Positions 18,401-27,087 are shown, counted from the stretch's first letter. The stretch is 64,000 nt of DNA from Arthrobacter sp. OAP107 (GCF_040546765.1 NZ_JBEPOK010000001.1:4030001-4094000); one strand, 5' to 3'. Numbers and translations are program-made. The notes: generated by a model not told the origin, from the sequence alone.

Positions 18401-21400
18401 GGCCGTTGAGGACAGCATCACCGTTCTCCCGGGCCGCCACGTGGCAGTGGACGTGCTTGCCAATGACTCCGACCCCGACGGCGACAATGTCACCCTCGCA
18501 GCCAACGGGCTGGAAGCTGCGCCGGAACTGAAGGCAGGGGTCACTGACGGGCGAGTGCAGCTCATCGCCCCGCCGGCTTCCGCGGGATCCGCTACGGCTG
18601 TCGTCCGGTACCGGGTCAGCGACGGCCGCGGCGGCACCGCCGTCGGAACCCTCAAAGTCCAGGTGCGCAGCGACGCCGCCACCCTGGCCCCCATCGCACG
18701 GGACGACCGTGTCACGTTTGCCGAGACACTGGGCAAGACCGTCGTCGAAGTTCCTGTTCTCAAGAACGACGACGACCCCGACGGAGTGGCCGCCGAACTG
18801 AAGATCACCTTCCCGGAGGCCGCACCGACGGCCAGCATTTCCGCTCCCGGGAAGATCTCCGTGCGGCTGGAAAGCCGGCCGCAGATCATTGCCTACACCG
18901 TCACGGACATCGATAGGCTCAGCTCAACGGCCTTCATCCTGGTGCCCGGCCTCGAAGGGCAGGCGCCCGCGCTGCGGAGCACCGCGCCGCTGGAAGTTGT
19001 CAGCGGCCAGCAACTGACCTTGAACCTGCCCGACCTGGTGGTGGTCCGTCCCGGCAAGAGCCCCCGCATCACCCAGGACTCCAAGGTGCAGGCGGTGGCG
19101 TCCAACGGAGCGCCGCTGGTGAAGGACGCGACCACCGTCGTGTTCACGTCCGCCGACGACTACACGGGCCCGGCGGCCGTCACCCTCGAGGTCACCGACG
19201 GCGTGACCGTGGACGACGCCGAAGGGCGCAAGGCGGTACTGACCATCGGCATCACCGTCCTGCCCGACCCCGCCCGCAACCATCCTCCGGTTTTCCCGTC
19301 GAGCACCGTAGAAGCCGCGGCGGGCGAGGAATCCACGCTTGACCTGCGCCAGGTGGCTTCCGACGTCGACGAGGCAGACAAGGACAAGCTCACGTTCGCG
19401 CTGCAAGGGGCACCGCCGGCCGGGGTCAAGGCCACCCTTGACGGCAGCGTCTTCAAAGCCACTGTTGACGGCGCGGCCAGGGGCAGCCGGCTGACCGTGC
19501 CAGTGACCGTCTCGGACGGGCGCAGCGCACCTGTTAAGGGTGCCGTGGACGTCCGCGTGGTCGCGTCAAAGCGTCCGCTCGCCGCAGCGAACGATGACGT
19601 CATCGCCAACGCCCGCGCCGGGCAGTCCCAGCGGGTCCAGGCGCTGGACAATGACATCAACCCGTTCCCGGAGACACCGCTGAAAATCCTGAGCGCCGCC
19701 GTCGAAACCGGAACCGGCACGGCAACGGTGGAAGGCGCCACTGTGGTGGTGACGCCCGCCGAAAAGTTCGTGGGCACCATGGTGGTCCGCTACCGGGTCC
19801 AGGACAGGACGCGGGACGCGGAACGCGAAATTGACGGCCGCATCCGGCTCACCGTCAAGGACAAGCCGGATGCACCGTCCACCCCGACGGTCGGGGAGGT
19901 GCGAGACCGCACCGTTGTCCTCAACTGGGCGCCTCCCGCCAACAACGGAGCAGCCATCACCGGCTACAAGGTCAGCGGCAGCGGAGGGTTCTCGCAGCAG
20001 TGCCCCTCCACCACATGCACGCTCACCGGCCTGACCAACGATGTGGAATACACCTTCACCGTGGTGGCCACGAACGAGGTGGGAGACTCGGCCCCGTCAG
20101 CTGCTTCCGCACCCGCCCGGCCGGATGCGAAACCTGATCCCCCGGCGGCACCCACCGTGGTTTCCGGCGACAAGTCGCTCACAGTGAACTGGGTACCTCC
20201 ACGGAGCCCCGGCTCGCCGGTGCAGAGCTACAACCTGGAGATCTCCCCTGCGCCGCCGGCAGGAAACGTCCGGGCAAGCAGCGTCACCGGAACGTCCTAC
20301 CGCTGGACGGGCCTGCAGAACGGGACGCCGTACCAGGTCAGGGTCCAGGCCTCCAACAAGGCACCCGACCCCTCGGAATGGAGCGCCTACTCAGCGAGCG
20401 GCATCCCGGCCGGCGTGCCCGGTGCCCCCGGCAAACCAACCACCACCCGTTCCACCTCCGGCGGGTCGGAAACGATCATGATGGTGGCGTGGGCTCCTGC
20501 TGCAGAGAACGGCGCCTCCATCGACACCTACACCGTCAATGCTGTCCGGGGAGGATCCGTAGTAGCGACCAACACCGTGTCCGGCAGCCAGCTGAGCATG
20601 CCCGTCACCGTCGGCAACTCCGCCACCGACTACACCTTTACCGTCATAGCCAAGAACAAGGCAGGTACTTCGGCGGCCAGCCTGCCTTCGGACCCTCGCC
20701 GGGCCTTCGGCACGCCCGGGGCGGTCCCCGGAGTCCGCGCCGATCCGCTCGACAACGCGGTACAGCTGTCCTTTGGTGAGGCCGCGGGCAACGGCGCGAC
20801 CCCGGGCTACCAGTACCAGGTCAACGGAAGCAGCTTCCTGGCCGTTCCGCCGGACAGGGTCATCCGGACCGGTGTGCCTAACAACGGCAACTACACGATT
20901 GGGGTGCGCGCCGTGAACAGCATGGATGGTGCCACCTATGAGGGGCCGGTCACCAACTCCCGCCCTGTGGCGCCGTACGGCAAGCCGCATGCCGCGAGCA
21001 TTAACCCCGTGACTGTCACCACCACGGTGAGGTTCGACGTCGGAGCGGTGGTCAACAACGGGCGCCGCGTAGTGTCCCTGGAGTACCAGTCATCAGACGG
21101 GAAGTCGGGCACGCTGGGCGCCGGCGGCGGATCGGTCACCACCGGCAACGGCTACGACCAATCCATCTCCATCACCGTCACCACCGTGGATGACCTCGGC
21201 CAGCGCACCTCCGTCTCGGCAGCAGGGCGGACGGCACCGGCGAAGTACCTTGTGGTGGACAACGGCTCGGCGAGTCCCGGTACCTGCGAATGGCCCACAA
21301 ACGGCACTTCCGCGCCGGACACGGCGGCAAACTGCGCCGCGGGCGGCGGAACGTTCGTGGCGCAGGGCACCCGGGTCCAGGTCCAGTGCGTGACCACCGG

Positions 21401-21536
21401 CGCCTCGTACACCATCTATGACGGAGCGACCGGCAAGCCCACCGGGACCACCGGCAACGTCTGGTACAAGGTGATCAACAACCTCTGGATCCGGCCGAGC
21501 GACGGACCCGTGGACTCGGGGGTGCCGGCCTGCTGA
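15474..21536 (+). CDS. Giant cell-surface Ig-like / fibronectin type III repeat protein
   Basis: The 2020-residue protein has an N-terminal membrane anchor or uncleaved signal (about 14-34), a beta-propeller-like region (about 40-385), an acidic linker (about 386-410), and about ten Ig/cadherin-like repeats of 95-100 residues. These are marked by variants of V-L-A-N-D-S-D-P-D-G-D near residues 418, 516, 609, 703, 801, 898, 993, 1094, 1287 and 1389. At least three fibronectin type III domains follow (starting near 1465, 1554 and 1648) with further Fn3-like sequence to the end. CTGGGGGA precedes the ATG. Homologues in actinobacteria usually sit with MoxR ATPase, DUF58, transglutaminase and kinase genes (the PFNA-type cluster); none is next to it here. 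A role in the cell envelope or adhesion is inferred. Confidence 0.85.
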   Translation: MRLRSWARAKQRVLASATTFSAVGLLLVAAVVHPGFKTTHVDLNDGGVWVTNTGMNLVGHLNFQSKTLDGGLMAASSDFDILQHSSSVLVSDRGNASLGRVKVSAVTLEPPQQLPGTAVPAFGEKAVALADPNSGRLWVTQGSMLGSLDFDAQEPVLSGARGIVATVGVDDVVHAADPARGEVTSLRVNATGGVDSRTTVQYGQIRNKDNVQLAAVGDKPVLFDADGGILLLPGGRVAQVPDAADAKLQQSGPAADFVAVTTKKALIKQPLDGSAATVVDLGTSGTPATPVFLNGCVYAAWAGAGKYLRECTNAADNSSADIPGASARSNLVFRVNRDIVVLNDVTSGNVWLVTENMRLVANWDEIIPPPDKVEDQDDPAADDTPVDTLPDRTKENRPPSAKDDQFGVRPGRTTLLPVLDNDSDPDGDVLTVQLQGDSPAAGSVQAVYDGTGLQVRVPADATGTSRFQYQASDGRGGTATAAATLTVKDPASNEPPKQKRVPTIILEQGKSISQNILTDWTDPDGDNLLLLGARPTREGDQVRTRADGLLTFQDLGSTLGKKEVAITVSDGRDQVEGTVVVDVRAKGGLPPKANADHVSGIAGQDILVSPLKNDSDPTGEGLRLTRVVGPPEQETTPDYQTGTFTFRAARPGTYYATYLVTNGPDSSEGLVRIDVKAAGAERGDPVAVADLALLPVGGEVLLDALANDSDPAGGVLVIQSLGLPRNSAVAVAVVNHQILRITDVRGLAAPTSLTYTVSNGVASATGEVTILPIPAPAKLLPPVAAPDEITVRANDVATIAVLANDSHPNGAKLKLKPVLVQGTDPAQGLLAVSGDVLRFKAGAAGGTVHAIYAVTGPDGQEDSAQVTIHIRGAGTNSRPLPQHVTGRVVAGNTTRIPIPLEGIDPDGDSVTLVGLEQAPRKGTAVVGASYVEYRAPANASGQDTFSYVVEDRFGARSTARVAVGIAPAPGSNQSPVAVEDSITVLPGRHVAVDVLANDSDPDGDNVTLAANGLEAAPELKAGVTDGRVQLIAPPASAGSATAVVRYRVSDGRGGTAVGTLKVQVRSDAATLAPIARDDRVTFAETLGKTVVEVPVLKNDDDPDGVAAELKITFPEAAPTASISAPGKISVRLESRPQIIAYTVTDIDRLSSTAFILVPGLEGQAPALRSTAPLEVVSGQQLTLNLPDLVVVRPGKSPRITQDSKVQAVASNGAPLVKDATTVVFTSADDYTGPAAVTLEVTDGVTVDDAEGRKAVLTIGITVLPDPARNHPPVFPSSTVEAAAGEESTLDLRQVASDVDEADKDKLTFALQGAPPAGVKATLDGSVFKATVDGAARGSRLTVPVTVSDGRSAPVKGAVDVRVVASKRPLAAANDDVIANARAGQSQRVQALDNDINPFPETPLKILSAAVETGTGTATVEGATVVVTPAEKFVGTMVVRYRVQDRTRDAEREIDGRIRLTVKDKPDAPSTPTVGEVRDRTVVLNWAPPANNGAAITGYKVSGSGGFSQQCPSTTCTLTGLTNDVEYTFTVVATNEVGDSAPSAASAPARPDAKPDPPAAPTVVSGDKSLTVNWVPPRSPGSPVQSYNLEISPAPPAGNVRASSVTGTSYRWTGLQNGTPYQVRVQASNKAPDPSEWSAYSASGIPAGVPGAPGKPTTTRSTSGGSETIMMVAWAPAAENGASIDTYTVNAVRGGSVVATNTVSGSQLSMPVTVGNSATDYTFTVIAKNKAGTSAASLPSDPRRAFGTPGAVPGVRADPLDNAVQLSFGEAAGNGATPGYQYQVNGSSFLAVPPDRVIRTGVPNNGNYTIGVRAVNSMDGATYEGPVTNSRPVAPYGKPHAASINPVTVTTTVRFDVGAVVNNGRRVVSLEYQSSDGKSGTLGAGGGSVTTGNGYDQSISITVTTVDDLGQRTSVSAAGRTAPAKYLVVDNGSASPGTCEWPTNGTSAPDTAANCAAGGGTFVAQGTRVQVQCVTTGASYTIYDGATGKPTGTTGNVWYKVINNLWIRPSDGPVDSGVPAC

Positions 21537-21695
21537 GGCAGCAGGACGCAGCGCCGGGTTAGTTAGCGAAACAGTTCTGGCCTGCCGTGTGAGCAGATGG
21601 ATACAAGAACGAAACGCATGGTCGACGCCCTGAAACATGGCGTGGCTACGCTGATTCCTACCTGAAATCCACAGGTCAATTGAAAGGAACTAGCC

Positions 21696-21848
21696 ATGCT
21701 TTGGAATACCTTGAACCTGTTTTTCAGCTCCGCGCGCAATGATGGGCACTCAGCATTTGGGGAGACGGGGCCGAACAGTGATTTTCCCCGGGGCCACCTC
21801 ACCTCCGCCCCCTGGGAAGGCTGGTGGGACAGCGCCGCGCAGGTGTGA
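21696..21848 (+). CDS. 50-codon ORF, unrecognised small protein
   Basis: ATG at 21696 opens a 50-residue frame ending in TGA, with GAAAGGA eight bases upstream. The product starts MLWNTLNLFF and ends PWEGWWDSAAQV; it is Trp-rich (four Trp) and has no signal peptide. It lies alone between the giant surface protein and the methyltransferase. The good ribosome site is the main support; codon evidence is weak at this length. Confidence 0.4.
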   Translation: MLWNTLNLFFSSARNDGHSAFGETGPNSDFPRGHLTSAPWEGWWDSAAQV

Positions 21849-21947
21849 CGGGCCTGTGGATCGGTGGCCGCCGGGGGTAGGCTCACCAACAGGGATCCAC
21901 GACGACGGGAGGGCCAGGCATGACTGAACCGACAGGCAGTACCGAAC

Positions 21948-22850
21948 TTGAGGACCAGGGGGCTGCCGCTCACCGCACTTGCCGTGGCGGCGGGGCGCGC
22001 CGTCGAAACCTCACGGGCCGACCCGCTAGTGGCGGACCGCTTCGCCTCCGCTCTGGTGGTGGCGGCCCGCTCCCACCTGGACCTGCCGACGGTGTGGCCT
22101 GCCGAACCTGCCGAGGCCCCTCCGCTGCAGCAGCCGCTCCTGCTGGCCTCCATCTATATCGGCATGCGGACGCGGTTTATTGACGACTTCCTGCAGTCCG
22201 GCCCATCGACAACGCAGACGGTGATTCTGGGCGCGGGACTGGACACCCGGGCGTTCCGGCTGACCTGGCCGGACGGTGCCCGGGTGATTGAGATCGACAG
22301 TGCCAACGTCCTGGAGTTCAAGGCACACGTGCTGAGCCGGCTCTCGGCCGAGCCCGGCTGCGAGCTGATTTCCCTGCCCGCGGACCTTTCCCTGCCCTGG
22401 CGCGAGCCGCTCCTCGGCGCAGGCTTCGACCCGGCGCAGCCCACCACCTGGGTCCTCGAAGGCCTGCTGCCGTACCTCGATGCCGCCTCCCAGGCTGCCG
22501 TGCTGAACGAAGTTGCGGCATTGTCGGCGCCGGGGTCCCGTGCGGTGATTGAACGTGCCGTGGCGCTGCCCGAGACGGACGACATCGAGGCCAAGCTGCG
22601 CGAGTTCAGCGAGCAGACGGGCCTTCCCATGAGCGAGGTGCTGGCGCGGGCCGATCCGCCGAACCCGGTGGAGCTGCTCGAGCCGGCCGGCTGGCGCTGC
22701 AGCAGCCACACCGTCGAGGAGCTGTGTTCGACGTACGGCCGGGTGCTGTCGTTGGCCGCCCCGACTGAAGCGGGACCGGAGGCGACGGCGCCTGAGCAGC
22801 AGCCAAGTGACCAGTCCCGGGGCGGCTTCGTGACCGCCTGGCTGGAGTAG
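21948..22850 (+). CDS. SAM-dependent methyltransferase (LCM/TIGR00027-like), apparent N-terminal frameshift
   Basis: The 300-residue frame matches the class I methyltransferases of the leucine carboxyl methyltransferase-like family: AAGRAVETSRADPL near the N-terminus, the SAM-binding ILGAGLDTRAFR (about 92-103), IEIDSANV, and WVLEGLLPYL (about 167-176). The frame has only a TTG at 21948 with no ribosome site. A well-placed start, ATG at 21920 after GGGAGGGC, lies one frame off. It would encode an expected family N-terminus (TELEDQG) that would join the methyltransferase frame if the run of five G at 21958-21962 had four. Either the sequence has an error, the gene is broken, or slippage occurs. 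Substrate unknown. Confidence 0.7.
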   Translation: MRTRGLPLTALAVAAGRAVETSRADPLVADRFASALVVAARSHLDLPTVWPAEPAEAPPLQQPLLLASIYIGMRTRFIDDFLQSGPSTTQTVILGAGLDTRAFRLTWPDGARVIEIDSANVLEFKAHVLSRLSAEPGCELISLPADLSLPWREPLLGAGFDPAQPTTWVLEGLLPYLDAASQAAVLNEVAALSAPGSRAVIERAVALPETDDIEAKLREFSEQTGLPMSEVLARADPPNPVELLEPAGWRCSSHTVEELCSTYGRVLSLAAPTEAGPEATAPEQQPSDQSRGGFVTAWLE

Positions 22851-22892
22851 GCCTGGGTCGGGCAACAGGGCACGCCCTCAGGACTGGGCCGC

Positions 22893-23420
22893 TCAGGACT
22901 GGGGCGGAGCAGGCTCAGCCAGTTCAGCAGTGATCTGATCCGCCCAGGCGTCGATGGCCGCCCAGTCGCGCAGGTCTCCGAACCGGCCGCCGGTGAGGCG
23001 GAACAGTGCCCGGAGCGGAGCCGACAACTGGCTGGACTCATAGACACCGGAAAATACCGTGTGGCCGCGAAGCGGAACATCCTTAAGCTGCGTTTGTTCC
23101 AGGCGTTGCTTCTGCAGTTCCGCACCGCTCCCGCGGAACAGCTTGGGCAGGCCGTCGGACATCCCCACGCTGAAGGCCCAGACGGGTCGCTCGGCCAACT
23201 CAGGTGCATGCTGAGCGAGGAAATCTGATGCGGGGGCCAGCCACGTCTGGTTGTGGATGGCACTGCCCACAACCACAGCCTCGTAACCGGAGACCGACTC
23301 GGTCTGCTCCACGGACCGGCACTCGACCTCGCCCAGCACAGCCGCCATGCGGGCAGCTACCCGTTGAGCTATCTCCCGGGTGGAACCCAGTGCACTTGCA
23401 TAGGCAACAAGAACAGTCAC
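22893..23420 (-). CDS. Flavodoxin-domain protein (protoporphyrinogen oxidase-like)
   Basis: This 175-residue flavodoxin-fold protein starts TVLVAYASALGSTREIA, a phosphate-binding loop for FMN at residues 8-14, followed by VVGSAIHNQTWL (about 50-61). The GTG at 23420 follows AGGAGGT closely, so the longer frame upstream is rejected. Related proteins include HemG-like flavodoxins and actinobacterial menaquinone-linked flavodoxins. Role is probably redox; partner unknown. It is convergent with the methyltransferase. Confidence 0.8.
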   Translation of the reverse strand: MTVLVAYASALGSTREIAQRVAARMAAVLGEVECRSVEQTESVSGYEAVVVGSAIHNQTWLAPASDFLAQHAPELAERPVWAFSVGMSDGLPKLFRGSGAELQKQRLEQTQLKDVPLRGHTVFSGVYESSQLSAPLRALFRLTGGRFGDLRDWAAIDAWADQITAELAEPAPPQS

Positions 23421-23604
23421 GGCGACCTCCTGCTTTTCTTCCTCACTTCTGATGGAACCCGGCCCGGCTGCAACGTGCAAGAGTTCCCACCATGCCGTTA
23501 ACCTCAGCTCCACCTCCCCGCAGACGGCAGGCCACCTGCCCTCCCTAGGGTGGACGGGTCGGCGGCTCAGCGCCGGCCACCGTCATCCGGGAGGAACCAA
23601 AACC

Positions 23605-24678
23605 ATGCGCAAAGCCCTGACCGCATCGGCCGCCGTCGCACTTTTCACCGCAGCCATTACAGCGACGGCGGGACCCGCCGTTGCTGCGCCGGCAGCGGAC
23701 CCCGGCACGCCGTCGTCGAACTCCACCGCCTCTTCCGCCATCAAGACGAACGAGCGCAACGGCTCCTTCGACCTGCAGTCGCACCGCGGCGGCCGCGGCG
23801 AGTGGACCGAGGAATCCCTGGCCGCGTTCGCGAACTCGCTGAAGCTGGGCGTGGGCACGCTCGAGCTGGACACCCACCTGACCGAGGACGGGAAGGTCAT
23901 CGTCTGGCACGACGACACGATGCAGGCCAACAAGTGCGTGGACACCGCTCCGGTGACGCCGAACGACCCCGAGTTCCCCTACGCGGGCGACCGGGTGGCG
24001 GACCTGTCGCTGGCCCAGATCAAGACCCTCAACTGCGGCTACCAGCAGCTTGCCGGCTACCCGGAGCAGCAGGTGATCGAGGGCAACCGCATCGCCGAAC
24101 TCAAGGACGTCTTCGCCTTGGCCGACGAGTACGGCGCCAGGAAGGTCCGCTTCAATGTGGAGACCAAGGTGGAGGACGGCCAGGCCGGCGGCGAATCCTC
24201 CGTGGCGCTCACCAAGGCCGTGGTCATCGAGATCCATAAGGCCGGCATGTCCGGGCGCACCACCCTGCAGTCGTTCGACTGGTCCACACTGAACTACACC
24301 CGGAAGATCGCCCCGCAGCTGCCCGTCGTGGCGCTGTCCAGCGGCGACGCCTGGCTGCAGGTGGGCAAGCCCGGCGCTGCGCCCGAGCTCGGCGGCATCG
24401 ACATCGACGACTACGACGGCTCCCTCGCCAAGGCCGCCAAGGCCCTCGGCTACGACGTCATCTCCCCCGCCTTCGCGTCGGTCACGCCGAAGATGATCGC
24501 CGAAGCACACGACTACGGCCTGCCCGTCATCCCGTGGACCGTGAACACCACCGCCGACATGTCGAGCCTGATGGACCTCGGCGTGGACGGCATCATCACG
24601 GACTACCCCACGCGCCTGCGCACCCTCATGGACGAGCGCGGATTGAAGCTGCCAAAGGCTTACGCGGCGGCTGGGTAG
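23605..24678 (+). CDS. Secreted glycerophosphodiester phosphodiesterase
   Basis: The 357-residue precursor has a signal peptide (residues 1 to about 28, ending AVAAPA) and a GDPD TIM-barrel domain. Catalytic residues expected in the family are visible: His60-Arg61 in SHRGGRG, Glu87 and Asp89 in TLELDTHL, and His102 in WHDD. GGGAGGAACC precedes the ATG. It hydrolyses glycerophosphodiesters outside the cell, supplying glycerol-3-phosphate and phosphate. The stop codon is one base from the convergent DUF2182 gene. Confidence 0.88.
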   Translation: MRKALTASAAVALFTAAITATAGPAVAAPAADPGTPSSNSTASSAIKTNERNGSFDLQSHRGGRGEWTEESLAAFANSLKLGVGTLELDTHLTEDGKVIVWHDDTMQANKCVDTAPVTPNDPEFPYAGDRVADLSLAQIKTLNCGYQQLAGYPEQQVIEGNRIAELKDVFALADEYGARKVRFNVETKVEDGQAGGESSVALTKAVVIEIHKAGMSGRTTLQSFDWSTLNYTRKIAPQLPVVALSSGDAWLQVGKPGAAPELGGIDIDDYDGSLAKAAKALGYDVISPAFASVTPKMIAEAHDYGLPVIPWTVNTTADMSSLMDLGVDGIITDYPTRLRTLMDERGLKLPKAYAAAG

Positions 24679-24679
24679 C

Positions 24680-25429
24680 CTACATCCCCGATGACATGTA
24701 CAGGCCGGGCAGCAAGGCAGGATTGCCCAGTGCGAAGAAGGCGAAGACGATCAGCGCCACTCCAACAATCCTGCTCAGCGCCCGCCCATGGCTCCACGAC
24801 TTCTCCAACAGCACGGTCACGGCGACGACGGGCATCCAGGCAAGATTCATCACGCCCACGGCGATAAGGACCACCATCAGGCCCCAGCAGCATCCGATGC
24901 AGTACAGGCCGTGGTAAACCCCGACCCGCAGGTCACGGAGCCGGCCCTTGTAGCCTGCGACATGGAGCAGGAACGCCACCGGTGAGCGGCAATGACGGAG
25001 GCAGAAGTCCTTGAGCGGCGTGAGTTGATAAAGGCCCGCGGCCACCAGCATCCCGGTTCCCACCCACGGTGCGACGTCCGGCGCTGACGCTGCCAACTGG
25101 GCCGTAAGCAGCGCGGCCGCGAAGGCGACGGCGCCGAAGACTGCCCACGCCGCCAGGTACCCGACGACGAGTGCGGCGGTTCGGGCGGCCCGGACAGGGG
25201 CACTCCGGGTCGACCGGATGAACCGCAGGTAGGCCGTGGTGAGGGGCGACAACGCCGGGAGCATCATCGCCGCCATCATCAGTGTCCACACCGCCAGGAA
25301 GCCGGCAAGCCCCAGCCCCATCGTCCCGGGCCCAGGAGCCATCTCCCGGAAGCCCAGGACAGTGAAGTACCAAGCCACAGCCGCGCACCCAAGCAACACC
25401 AGCAGTGCCGCGTGGTTGCGGACCGTCAC
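24680..25429 (-). CDS. DUF2182 multi-pass membrane protein
   Basis: This 249-residue protein has about seven hydrophobic segments and the hallmark DUF2182 blocks: WTLMMAAMMLPA (about 41-52), YQLTPLKDFCLRHCRSP (about 122-138) and HGLYCIGCCWGLM. The Met, Cys and His residues in these look suited to metal binding. I chose GTG at 25429; ribosome signal is weak and an in-frame TTG at 25447 is an alternative. It follows the DUF1326 gene by 19 bases, and the two families are often neighbours. Function is undefined. Confidence 0.78.
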   Translation of the reverse strand: MTVRNHAALLVLLGCAAVAWYFTVLGFREMAPGPGTMGLGLAGFLAVWTLMMAAMMLPALSPLTTAYLRFIRSTRSAPVRAARTAALVVGYLAAWAVFGAVAFAAALLTAQLAASAPDVAPWVGTGMLVAAGLYQLTPLKDFCLRHCRSPVAFLLHVAGYKGRLRDLRVGVYHGLYCIGCCWGLMVVLIAVGVMNLAWMPVVAVTVLLEKSWSHGRALSRIVGVALIVFAFFALGNPALLPGLYMSSGM

Positions 25430-25448
25430 ATATGCCTGGCCCGACAAG

Positions 25449-26054
25449 TCAGGCTGACCAGGCGAACGGCGCGGAGAAGGAGTTCTTTCCGGCGTTGTCC
25501 CACGACATTCCGAAGACATCCACCGTGGACGTGGTGGCACGTCCGGCGGACAACGTGTCGGCAGGGAAACCGACGCCGCTGACCTTGACGCCGGCGCCGG
25601 TCGGGTCCATGGGCGAGACGAAGTCCTCCACCGCCATGTCGACCGCCGTGCCGATCCGGACCCGGTGCTCCCTCCCGTCATCCGCATAGGTGAAATCGCG
25701 GGACTCCATGCCCAGCATTTCCCCGATCAGGGGGCCCACGCCTTCCATCGGGCCGCCCAGCTGGCCGCCAAACACAGCCCCGAGCGCCTCGGCCTGCTCG
25801 GGTGAGGCCGCCGCGTCCATCAGGACGCCTACCTTCCAGCCGCCCTCGCTCATCAGGGCAGGCGCATCGGCCACCACGCAGACGTTCAGGCCGCCGACGT
25901 CGACGCCGTTGACGTCACCCTTCTGGACGTGGAATGCCAGCGCAACCTTGCAGCGGTCCTGATCCCCAGGCAGTGTAAGACCGGAGGTGGAACACGGGCA
26001 GACCATGTCACAGTTGCAGTTTTCGAAGTACGTGCCTTCGATTTGCCATGCCAT
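25449..26054 (-). CDS. DUF1326 family protein
   Basis: This 201-residue protein begins with a Cys-rich motif, YFENCNCDMVCPC (about 9-21), typical of DUF1326. The ATG at 26054 has AAAGGAGC upstream. It is the first gene of a two-gene operon with the DUF2182 membrane protein. The Cys cluster suggests metal or redox chemistry, and the membrane partner suggests a metal-handling system, but no function is established. Confidence 0.8.
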   Translation of the reverse strand: MAWQIEGTYFENCNCDMVCPCSTSGLTLPGDQDRCKVALAFHVQKGDVNGVDVGGLNVCVVADAPALMSEGGWKVGVLMDAAASPEQAEALGAVFGGQLGGPMEGVGPLIGEMLGMESRDFTYADDGREHRVRIGTAVDMAVEDFVSPMDPTGAGVKVSGVGFPADTLSAGRATTSTVDVFGMSWDNAGKNSFSAPFAWSA

Positions 26055-26403
26055 CTTTGGGGCTCCTTTCCCATGCCCCCACGCTGTCAGTGTGCTCCGG
26101 GGTCTGGACCGCGTCAATAAGGAAATACCGGGGTACAGAAGCCCCGGCAGAGACGGAAAATCCGGGGCCGGACGGTACCCTTTTGCACTCGACCCGCACC
26201 GCCGGGCCGTCCAGGAGCGGGCCGGGGACCGCTGCTGCGGCGGCTGCCTCTGGTGTGACCGGGTCCGCAGCAGCATGGCGGGGTGTCCCCTTCCAGGGCA
26301 GATCGCTGTTTGCAGTCCAAATCCAGGTCCGTGAGGGCCTATCCCCCGGACTTCCCGCGCGCAAGACTGGGCGTTATCCAGCCGCCGCAGAAGGAGCCGC
26401 TCC
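26055..26403. other. Intergenic region between divergent DUF1326 and HAD genes
   Basis: This 349-base gap holds the two divergent promoters. The only structure I see is a short inverted repeat CCGGGG/CCCCGG at 26128-26147. The open frames crossing it lack ribosome sites and family similarity. Confidence 0.4.
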
Positions 26404-27087
26404 GTGCCGACCCAACCCTCCGCCGTCGTCTTCGACGTCAACGAAACGCTCTCCGACATGTCCCCAATGGCAGACCGGTTCACGGAAACCGGCGCCCCGG
26501 CGTCGCTCGCCAAGCTGTGGTTTGCCACCCTGCTGCGTGACGGCTTCGCCCTCACGGCGGCCGGTGACAATGTGGCCTTCGCCGAAATCGGCGCCGAAGT
26601 GCTGCGTGGGCTGCTCGCCGGTCTGGACCTGACCATGGAGACCGACGCCGCCGTCGACCACATCATGCAGGGCATGGCCGGCCTGGGACTCCACCCGGAC
26701 GTGCCGGAAGGAGTCTCGGCCCTGAAGGCTGCAGGGTACCGGCTGGTGACGCTGACCAACGGCTCCACCGGCGTCGCGGAGAAGCTTTTCACCGCCGCCG
26801 GAATCCGGGACAGCTTCGACCGCCTGCTGTCAGTGGAGGACGCCCCGGCGTGGAAGCCCGCCCGCGCAGCTTACGACCATGCCGCCACGGCCTGCGGCGC
26901 GGATCCGGAGCACCTGCTCCTGGTTGCGGTCCACCCCTGGGACATTCACGGCGCCGCGCGGGCCGGGCTGGGGACCGCGTGGATCAACCGCTCGGGCGCG
27001 ACCTACCCGGCGTACTTCACGAAACCGGACTACACGGTCGCTTCACTGCCGGACCTCGCCGCCGCCCTGGCCAACGCCGCCGACTGA
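26404..27087 (+). CDS. Haloacid dehalogenase type II-like HAD hydrolase
   Basis: The 227-residue protein has the HAD core: nucleophile Asp11 in VVFDVNETL, Thr/Asn motif in LVTLTNGSTG (about 115-124), Lys in AWKPARAAYDHA (about 150-161) and the acidic/polar end motif VAVHPWDIHGAARAG. The overall layout is that of type II (S)-2-haloacid dehalogenases. The start is GTG, with AAGGAG upstream. FDVNET replaces the more common FDxYGT motif, so dehalogenase activity is not certain. Confidence 0.8.
   Translation: MPTQPSAVVFDVNETLSDMSPMADRFTETGAPASLAKLWFATLLRDGFALTAAGDNVAFAEIGAEVLRGLLAGLDLTMETDAAVDHIMQGMAGLGLHPDVPEGVSALKAAGYRLVTLTNGSTGVAEKLFTAAGIRDSFDRLLSVEDAPAWKPARAAYDHAATACGADPEHLLLVAVHPWDIHGAARAGLGTAWINRSGATYPAYFTKPDYTVASLPDLAAALANAAD

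Noticed and set aside
22877..22903. CTCAGGACTGGG direct repeat at the flavodoxin stop
   Set aside because: A short 12-bp duplication with no evident consequence beyond a repeated C-terminal codon set.
25449..26792. 447-codon frame including DUF1326
   Set aside because: The DUF1326 domain and a strong ribosome site start at 26054; the upstream part is antisense to the HAD gene.
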